A stretch of DNA of 26,242 nucleotides from assembly GCA_022539475.1 (NCBI GenBank), contig VCMS01000137.1:100347-126588 (forward strand). The letters are read 5' to 3'. Position 1 is the stretch's first letter; every line of letters starts with the position of its first letter. This DNA comes from Gracilaria domingensis. Lineage: Eukaryota > Rhodophyta > Florideophyceae > Gracilariales > Gracilariaceae. The position numbers and the translations under genes were made by a program. The notes beneath the pieces were generated by a model. The model did no database searches. It saw only the letters and a program-made list of their open reading frames with translations, and was not told the origin of the DNA. This document shows, piece after piece, positions 18,760 to 26,242 of this stretch.

Positions 18760-21700
18760 ATGGTCTACTACTGTACACATAAGAAGCGTGGGTGCCCCTT
18801 CGTTACTCGCCGAGGAGTCTTATCCCTTCAACAGCATGTCAACCATTGCCCGTTTCGTCTGAAAGCAGCGCTGGAAGACGACAATAGCCGGCCCATTCGG
18901 AGAAGCAAGCGTCTCAAGCTTTCCGCACCCGCGCCCGCATCTTCCGAAACGGTCACTCCCCTTGTCGCCTTCCCGAGCCTCCAGTGTCCGAGGACATCGT
19001 CGACCCCACTCCGTGCGCCCCTCCCATTCCGGAACTTCGCATTGTGTTTCTCCTTCCCCGGGTCCCGCGTCATTAGAGCGAGAACACGGAAGCAGTTCCC
19101 GCCCAGTGCCTTCTGAGGAGGCCCTCGGTGATTTGCATATGGATTATCTCACGGTTTGTCTGGCTTCAGTAGCTTCCAACCTTGGTCATCGTGAGGCGGA
19201 CGAGCTAATTGGGCTACTTCGGGACCCGCGATTCTCGCAAAAGCGATTCAACGAGACCATAACAAGTTCCAAGCGCTGTACAGAACTGAAGAAGGCCATT
19301 TTCGAACGATACGCCTCAAAGGACGGTTTCAATCGCAGAACTGTCTCGCCAGAAGGATGTAAGTTCAGCGCCACCCTCTACACGAGAGACCCCGTTCAGA
19401 CACTTGTGAAACAGCTCCAGTTGGCTAACAACGAAAACACATTCTTCCACCCTATACCTCAGACCCACTCCACGAAAATATCTCACCCCATGTCCGGCTC
19501 TCTCGCAAGAGACGCCACCTCAAAACTTAAGGAAATGGTCATGGGCTCTTTGGATAGTAGAATAGTGTGGTACTCCCAAGAAATAAGTTACAGTGAATCT
19601 TTCGTAGGTCTTCTGCAGGTATACACCGATAAGTCTTCAACAACTCTAAAGCAAACATCGGTTACCGCCTATCCTCTTCACCTCATATTTCTCAACTTCT
19701 CCGACCAGCTTCGCCGTAAGTGTATCCGTGATGACCTCACAGTAGTGGCATACTTCCCTACCACACTGATCGAGGTTTCCGCATCTGAAGCAGACGCAAT
19801 GCCATTTGTTTCTAGCAAGTCTCTACGCGAGTCCAGGATGCAAATCCTTCAAGAATCTCTTCGTCAAGTCCTGGAGCCCATTCTAAATCTCACGCAGAAA
19901 GGTTTTCAGTTCATCGGCGAAGACAAACTAAGTCGAGTGTGCCATCCTCTGCTTGCAAGTTATTGTGCGGATATTCCTGAGGCTAAGGACATTCTGTCTA
20001 TTCTTCATGGAACCAAAACGGAAAGCCCGTGTCATAGATGCAAAGCCCCTCGCTCATCTTTATGCAGTCCTATTCCCACCTCATTCAACGGACGTTCTCA
20101 AAAGCACACGAAAAGCATCCGAAAGACATACACAGCTATCTTGCAACATGCACAAAAAGACGAGGCGGAAAGACGTCCACGTCGTGCGAGGGAGAGGAGA
20201 TCTCAAGCGGATACTCTGATGCGTTCAAATTCCATATCTCTCATTCCTTCGTTCCTCGAAACTTCCGTAAGCCTTGGAATGATCCCGGGATTGTCTCCAT
20301 ACAGTCTGTTCTCATTCGAACCATTACACAACTTGCATCTCGGCATCTCAAAGTTGATAAAAACGGCCACAATCGAGAGACTGCAGTCAGACACCCTGTG
20401 CACCACATTAGGAACATCTGCATCGCGTTCATTTCGAACGATACGCACCCACTCCTCAACCATGCAAACGCAATTCTAGCTGCCATAGAACGCGATTCTC
20501 CTGCCAAAGGTTTACATATCGATTTCTCCACGCAGGAGAAAGGCAAATCTTTGAATGGTATCTTCACGAAAGACGGTCTCCGTGGAATGCTGGAGGCCAA
20601 AAACTACAAAGCACTTGACATGGTCTTTCCCTTCATAGGAGCATTCTTTGACATATGCTGTGGAGAACAGGACGTTGCCCCAATCACAACCGTTTTCTCT
20701 CAGTATTCGGACTTGCTCTCGACCTTATTCAGATACAATCGTGACCCGTATTGGACTGAAAGCTCTCTCCTGTGTCTAGTTCGGAGATTGAAGCCTTCAA
20801 GCGTTCCGCAACAAAGACTCTGGCGGATTTTCATCCCTCCAGACTGGGAACTCTGAAGTTTCATCTTCTCGATCATCTCGTGGACGATATTCGCCGTCTG
20901 GGAAGTATCAAGTATTACGACGCAGGCATATACGAACATGCACACCTGCTATTTAAAAGACACTACAAAAAGACGTCCAGAAGAACAGCAACGGCTGTGG
21001 AGGAGACTATTCGCTCCATTGAGCACGGACATGTTAGAAAGCAATGGAATGGCAATACTCCTTACCAGCGTAATCCAGGTTTACCAGGAACTTCCACACA
21101 GCTTCCTCGGTTTGCAATGAGAGGGCGTTCTTTCACTTTACGAGCTCTTCAACATTGTGTTTCAAGTATGTCCAGTTCAAAAACATGGACTGCTGTTAAA
21201 GAAATGTTCTCAAGTACGGACACAAGGTCGATTCTTGATCAAATTGGTGAACAGGCCCTTCCTCCTTTCCTCAGTCTCGTGAAAGAAACACTGGATGAGC
21301 ACTCTATTACATACTTCCCAGAAAAGACAAGGATAACTCTGGTGAATTCGGCCGTCGTGAAAGGCGGTTTCGTTCCGACTCTTGAACACTTCGATTCGTC
21401 TTCTAAGGCACTTAAGCTGGGACGACCCAAATACCCCATCATCCAACGTGTCTTCGCTTCTCCAGCATTTGGTCCCAGTAGAAAGCCAAAGTTTTCCACT
21501 GTATTGGTAAGCGGAGAAGATTCAGAGACTTGGGTTGCCCAGGTAGTCGCTCTGATTCGAATATCTCTCCTTGATTCTGCACTTACCGCACCAGAGGTGG
21601 CATTCGTCCGGTATTTCGAGGTTTTACCCCCCGCAACAAACATCGACCACATATTGAAATGCATATCTTTACGGTGGGCTACAAAGATGAAAAGAACCAC

Positions 21701-21934
21701 ACTCTTCCGTTCCCTCGTCATTCCAAAGCGGAGACTATCGTAGAGTTAACTCCTTGGTACGGGATGGTTCCGGCTTCTGCACTACAGGGAACTGTCCATG
21801 TTGTTCGATCAAACTACCCTGCTCCACCTTTTTGTCCTCCACTTCAATGGTTCCAACACCGATTCTACATCAATCGATTCTATCATGATTCAGATGAAGG
21901 ACCAACTGAGCACGTTGATCTTGTACAGCCTTAA
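18760..21934 (+). pseudogene. Plavaka-like (tnp2/CACTA superfamily) DDE transposase, copy 2, near-complete but frame-broken
   Basis: I start at ATG 18760 (context CCCATGG), leading directly into a Cys/His zinc-finger-like motif (YYCTHKKRGCPF ... HVNHC). A Pro/Ser linker follows. The catalytic core resembles fungal Plavaka transposases: VYTDKSSTTL...AYPLHLIFLNF with the first Asp near 19628, CADIPEAKDIL and the CHRC pair near 19967-20040, FEPLHNLHLGISK near 20315, and KFHLLDHLVDDIRRLGSI...YEHAHLLFKRHYKKTS near 20862-20985, supplying the probable catalytic Glu. The end (RFYINRFYH) matches copy 1. The frame changes near 18950-19050, 20455, 20775 and 21678. It ends at TAA 21932, overlapping the ORF B stop. 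DDE transposases excise and join element ends. The frame breaks may be real or due to assembly. Confidence 0.8.
21931..21934. other. Overlapping convergent stop codons (TTAA)
   Basis: The tetranucleotide TTAA carries the transposase TAA on the plus strand (21932-21934) and the ORF B TAA on the minus strand (21931-21933). The two genes thus end tail-to-tail with no spacer, so their transcripts must overlap in the 3' UTRs. Confidence 0.85.
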
Positions 21935-23671
21935 ACATTAAGGGCTCCATCTTCTACATGTTCACCTTGTGGTGCCTTTTCTTGTGATCCTGTGTTAATT
22001 CCGAAATCGTTCATGTCCATTTCCTTGAACTCCATATCCCCTTCCTCGCATTCACCAACGAAGCAATCGCTAATAGACCCCAATCTTCGGCTCACACTGT
22101 CAATAAAAAATTGTTCTTTCACAGTGAGGTAAAGTCTTCCGTTCGACGGCATTCGATATCCAAATGTAGCCTCTCTCATGTCATTACCAAGAACCTTAGT
22201 CCAATCTTCCGTTGTCGTTCCAAAATTATGAAACTCGCTGGAATTGGTCCTCAAGACATGTTGCCTAACATCCCCCAGAACATTCTTTAAACACAGAGGT
22301 AGCAGTTCAGCAAACTTCTTTGTAAACAGTTTCTGTCTCTGGCCACCCCTTGACACATCCGTACTTAGAAGGCTCACAACCGTCAACACCCAAGCGTCCA
22401 AACGTGCGAGCAACAGTATTGTGCCATCTAAAAAGGTGCCCGTATCCTTGTCTTCCACATCATACCCAATAAACTCCTTCAGCACTTGTACCCCGACACG
22501 GTTTCGGAAGAACAAGTCTTGATCTTCCGTCGGCATATCCTCGACATTGTCCGCATTGGAGTACTTTAGACGAACAAATGGGGCTTTCTCCACCATGAAG
22601 TGTTCGGTACACCATTTTCGTCAAAACGCAGTATGTTCTCCTGCGCTTCCTTCAACTGCATTGTGAGTTCGTCAGCATTCTCTTCTACCAGCTTTGTTCT
22701 TCTCCAAATCAGATCGTACCCCAGGAGCAGAAATAGTTTATCCCTCGTATTTCTCTTACGAACGCCCACGACGTCACTCATGGTCTGCCGCATTCTCTGC
22801 CTAAGGCACATATCTGCACAAAGTTCCAGTATACACCTGTCGGTAAGAGATGCTTTTCTAATACCTTCCCAGCTCAACTCCTTCAACTCGCTTTCAACCA
22901 TTTTCTTCAGCAAAGCATCTGGCCCCCCTCTACCGACGGTGTGAACATGCCAAAACTGCCCAAGAGCTCCACGGGGTTTTTAGGAACCATGTATGAACCA
23001 CCTTCCTCCGGCTCAATAAGCCCTTCCCCACTCTCAGTTGCGTCTTCCACCTTCTCGGCACGGTTACCCCAATTTCGGGTGAGCGACTCACCTTCGAGCC
23101 ATAGCTCACTTGTTTCTCTCCTTGCCCACGTCAGCATGTTGTGATACACTGCTCGAGCAACCCCTCGAAACTCGTCGCACACCTCAATTTTATGCTTCTT
23201 TCGACCTGTCTGCCCAGGTTCACCAGCACGTGTACTCCTATCTCCCTCCTGTTTCAGTGCCCCTCTTAGCCCTTCAATGACTAGATCCTTCTCTTCAAGC
23301 CTCTTTTTCAAAGCCGTACTCTGCTCTTGGGCGACCTTCACTAGAATTCCCCGAACCATCAAGTCCTCTTGTAGCGTCTTAACCTTTTCTTTCAAGCAAT
23401 TCAGTTCATTTAAAAGATCAGGTCTGTTCATAGAGCTTGAATTCACACCAGTTTGGATATCTTCCGTTATTTCCCTAGCTTCTTCGGCGACAGGCCCCGG
23501 TAATGCCGCAGGATTCGGTGTTATTTCGTTATCGGAACTATCCTCATGTGCCATAGCCTTAGCCACGAGAGGCTGCAGGCGTTCTGTGTCCACCCTTGGC
23601 ACGGCTCCGAGCTCCAACTCCCGTGTATGTCCTCCTCCATGGCATGGTATATCAGATGAATTGGGCCTCGT

Positions 23672-24031
23672 ACGAGCTGCAACGGCCCCCGTTCTGGAAA
23701 GAGGGGAAGGTCGAAAAGTAACTCGTCTATCAGTTGTCTCTCGATTTCTTATTGTGTTTCTGCCTTGTCCGGACCCATTGCGAGGCATGATACGATTCAT
23801 AGCGGCCCCAGTTCTAGAAGAGAGGGATGGACGTGACGATCTTAATATACTAGGACTCTCACGACTTCTCGTCATTGTCCCTTGTTGTCCAGATCCACTG
23901 GGCGGCGTAACCCGCGCCCCAGTAGCTCCGGTCTTCGATATCGGCCGGGGACATGAAGGTTTTGGTGTCATACGAACCTCTTCGGTTCCAGTTGTCATGC
24001 CCTCCTGTCCTGACCCGCTTGGCCGAGTTAC
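23672..24031 (-). repeat. Three 120-bp (40-residue) tandem repeats inside ORF B of copy 2
   Basis: Each unit has R[V/I]xPxxGSGQ, then a polar Arg/Thr-rich stretch, then a PSxxSRTGA-type end. GSGQ falls at residues 104, 144 and 184, a strict period of 40. The repeats occupy the same place as the 35-residue repeats of copy 1 but have a different sequence and length. Confidence 0.85.
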
Positions 24032-24325
24032 CTCATCTTCTTGAGGAGCAGAGACAGATGCACGATTTGCATTATCGGCAGTTGACGGCACGACATCGTT
24101 CGCTGATCCACGAATTCTTGACGCAATCCCGGAAGACGCTCCGCTGCGAGATGGGCGAGAGAGTCCTGTAGAAAGACGCCCACTGACTCTCTCCTTCGTC
24201 GAGGACGACTTCCGTTTAGGAAGTGCGGTGCTTGTAGCCTGATTCGTATCATCCGATGCTCTTCTCTTCTTCTGTCCACTCTTGTTCCGCTGCGTACTAT
24301 TTCGCTTTCTCGGCGTTATACCCAT

Positions 24326-24573
24326 GGTGTGGAGATAAACAGGGTAATGAAACGAAATTGTTGGGGAGGGGGGGAGGGGGTGGGGGGGGGTGCATGGTTC
24401 AGATATTCCGGGAGACTCCGCAGTTCCTGCTTTTTAGGAATTTGAGGTGCCCAATGGGTCGCAAATATCGCCGTTACAGATGAAGAGCTCCAGTGTACAT
24501 GTACAACAACGCGTATTGCAGGCAGCTGCAACACTCACAAGCATATTTACTTTGTATTCGCTACTGAACTCAT
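24326..24573. promoter_or_regulatory. Spacer upstream of ORF B (copy 2) with a G-rich tract
   Basis: This 248-base spacer must hold the leftward promoter of ORF B and the 3' end of the methyltransferase-SET gene. The plus strand carries 26 G in 28 bases at 24363-24390 (runs of 4, 7, 5 and 9 or more), which could form a G-quadruplex on the strand opposite the ORF B message. No other gene is supported. Confidence 0.45.
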
Positions 24574-26242
24574 CTATTGCTCCAATGTCAGAGCCCAGTC
24601 CCAGGCGTACTGCTCTCCGTAGTCGAAATACAACTCTTCGCCCCTCTCAATATCTCTTACTGCTCTACAACGAAGTAGAGCATAGTTAGAAAGGTCTGAC
24701 TTGAACTGTATCACGGACTTCGCTTCCACCACCTGCACATTGGCACTTCGAGTCCTGTTTGACCGGGGCTCCGATAAATCGGGATCCCCGGCATGATATC
24801 CGGCGTCGTTAATGTAGCCCCCGATACAAAAAGGCGCCGGGACAATGTAGACTTCGCTCTCCTTTCTATCCTGAGCCTGTCCTGGTCTGTTCCTCAGGTG
24901 CAGAAACTCCGTACCAGTCACAGTGACCATCATAGAAAACAACTTGTACCGCACTGGAGTTGCTCCGAGACAGCCACTTCCATACGTTAAGTGTCTTTCC
25001 TTCCGGTTCGTCAGATCCGTGTATACCAAAGTTCCATAGAAATGACAGATAGTTTCCCCAGCCAATATCTTATGTTCCGTGAACACCCCCATACCAGCAC
25101 GGGGATGTCGGATCTTAGAAGATGCTATATGTAAGCGATATCGATTGGCTTCAACAGTCAACAGCATATGCATATCCATAAGATTCAGAGCTCCTCGGTA
25201 CTTCTCCTCCCAAAGATCTACAGTACGCTCTCCACACTTGTCGACAAAGTCCCAGTCCTTCCAGTATCTTCCTAGGAACTGAGTAATATGTCCAGGCATC
25301 ACTTGGTACTGGGGGTAACCAAATGGAGCCTCCCATTCAAGCCGACCTCGGTCCCGATGTGGAACCCGTTCATAGGTCGTTGAAGCCGCATCCACCACCT
25401 CCTGTTCAACCAGGATGTCATTCTTCCCCCCCGAATAACTTCGGCCATAAGAGTCGTTAGATGGTGCTTCGCATGGCTGAAACATGGCCTATTCTTCTCG
25501 CACCCCAAGAACTTCCTATGCTTTGTCAGCGATAGGCACGCCATACCCGTAGAAAAAGTTCCCGCGAACATGTCCATGACAAGATCACCCGGTCTTGTGA
25601 AGCGACATATCAACTCCTTCATCAACTCCCTCGACTTCTGCTCCGGTCTCATGTACTGCCCACCTGGTACTGAGCTACCTGGCTCATGTACCTTCCATGT
25701 CAACCACTCCCCCGCCTCGGTTTGGGCACCCGGTCAATTACATTCCTGTTAGCCGGGAAAGTGGAAGGAATGAAATTGTTCTCCTCAAATGGAGTAAGAC
25801 TGGCTTCCTCCGATGGTCGCAATCCACGCTTCACCCCATGAACGGCGTACTCCGTTACGGGCTGTATCCCAAACTTCCGTGGATTCCCTCCAACATTACT
25901 GCGATCCCGGATGAACACCAGTGGATTCGCATCCACTTTAAACGAAGGCATGAGTTCTGGTTTACCTTCGCTTCCAGCTTCATCTTTCGTACTCGCCGTT
26001 TCCGAAAGTATCCTGTGCCACACATGAAACTGTGCCATGGCACAGAATATAATGAAGTGCCCACCTGACCGAAGCGCGGAACTTATTAAGTCAGCCGTAC
26101 GGATCATGTCTTCCTCACTGAAGACATCGTGACCACTATTCCGTTTGTTCCTCTTCCTTCGAGTGTTAAAGGGAGGGTCTGTTAGGACAAGCTGTGCCTC
26201 ACCCCATAAAATCTCACTCTGATTCACAACGTTTCGTTGTGT
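24574..26242 (-). pseudogene. DNA amino-methyltransferase-SET fusion (copy 2), partial at right edge, two homopolymer frame shifts
   Basis: The frame is open to the window edge, so the N-terminus may be missing. First domain: LVLTDPPFNTR (motif IV, near 26180), GGHFIIFCAMAQF, then after a shift RPEQKSRELMKELICRF and LVMDMFAGTFSTGMACLSL with FLGCEKN (motif I, near 25580-25500). DPPF before the FxGxG-like motif is the order of beta-class bacterial N6-adenine/N4-cytosine methyltransferases. Second domain, after another shift: GMGVF (25095), HFYGTLVY, GGYINDAGY, and GEELYFDYGEQYAW (about 24640-24595), the core SET motifs. No post-SET cysteines follow; it ends at TAG 24574. Shifts sit in the C5 run at 25709-25713 and the C7 run at 25426-25432. 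All key residues seem kept, so the protein may be functional if the shifts are artefacts. Histone and DNA targets are unknown. Confidence 0.85.

Larger units (their letters stand above)
21931..24325 (-). pseudogene. ORF B (copy 2): basic, repeat-bearing, coiled-coil accessory protein, two frame shifts
   Basis: The ATG at 24325 opens a very basic N-terminus (MGITPRKRNSTQRN...KKRR), a likely nuclear signal or DNA-binding tail. Residues 99-218 are three 40-residue tandem repeats centred on GSGQ. Residues about 303-362 form a predicted coiled coil (LLNELNCLKEKVKTLQEDL). A block conserved with copy 1 follows (LTRNWGNRAE, DMCLRQRMRQTMSDVVGVRKR, FIGYDVEDKD, LARLDAWVLTVVSLL). Frame shifts occur in the C6 run at 22923-22928 and between about 22595 and 22630. 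I do not recognise the family. Its position and properties recall the DNA-binding partner TnpA of En/Spm elements; this is an analogy, not homology I can show. Confidence 0.72.
17042..26242 (+). mobile_element. Plavaka/CACTA-like DNA transposon, copy 2, better preserved, cut by the right edge
   Basis: The left border is approximate; I place it at the palindrome cluster separating the two copies. Contents match copy 1 in order and orientation: a repeat-rich left flank, the rightward transposase (18760-21934), then leftward ORF B (21931-24325) and the leftward methyltransferase-SET gene (24574 to the edge). All conserved domains that copy 1 lost are present here. The coding frames are broken only by a handful of one-base shifts. 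The element continues beyond the window, so its right end and any terminal inverted repeats are unseen. Confidence 0.65.

Noticed and set aside
23277..24044. Long plus-strand ORF of 255 codons opposite ORF B
   Set aside because: Antisense to the conserved coiled-coil and repeat region; no match in copy 1 on that strand.

Overview
The window is a repeat-rich stretch of a eukaryotic nuclear genome made almost entirely of transposable elements in different states of decay. I see no tRNA, rRNA, CRISPR array or clear host housekeeping gene. The evidence for a eukaryote is a Ty3/gypsy LTR retrotransposon with a chromodomain, a SET-domain histone methyltransferase module, and a transposase of the tnp2/Plavaka (CACTA-like) type. 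Plavaka elements are best known from fungi. The surrounding gene set does not settle the taxon: a repeat-dense alga (for example a red alga) or a fungus-like organism are both possible, and I hold this loosely.

Layout. (1) 1-5430, + strand: Ty3/gypsy element cut off at its 5' side by the window edge. Gag is followed by Pol (protease, RT, RNase H, integrase, chromodomain). It ends in a polypurine tract that marks the 3' LTR border. One stop interrupts Gag and five interrupt Pol, all TAG or TAA, with no frameshift inside Pol. (2) 5571-8329, - strand: an unrecognised GC-rich gene with two in-frame stops and one frame change, ending in an Arg/Gly-rich tail. (3) About 8.64-16.91 kb: a strongly decayed copy of a three-gene DNA transposon. 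(4) About 17.04 kb to the right edge: a second, much better preserved copy of the same kind of transposon in the same orientation.

The transposon architecture is the main discovery. Each copy has a long non-coding left flank full of repeats and hairpins. A rightward Plavaka-like DDE transposase follows. Convergent to it are two leftward genes: a basic, coiled-coil accessory protein (ORF B), then a protein joining a prokaryote-type beta-class N6-adenine/N4-cytosine DNA methyltransferase (DPPF motif, then an FxGxG-like motif) to a SET histone methyltransferase domain. The mobile element therefore appears to carry a two-headed chromatin writer that could mark both DNA and histones. The two copies are diverged, yet share gene order, orientation and domain content, so the cargo is a stable part of the family.

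Inferred division of labour: the transposase cuts and joins; ORF B may bind ends or multimerise, like TnpA of En/Spm; the methyltransferase-SET protein may mark element chromatin or compete with host silencing. None of this is demonstrated by the sequence. Copy 2 has several one-base frame breaks. Both breaks in the methyltransferase-SET gene, and one of two in ORF B, lie at C homopolymers, so slippage or assembly error must be excluded before copy 2 is called dead.
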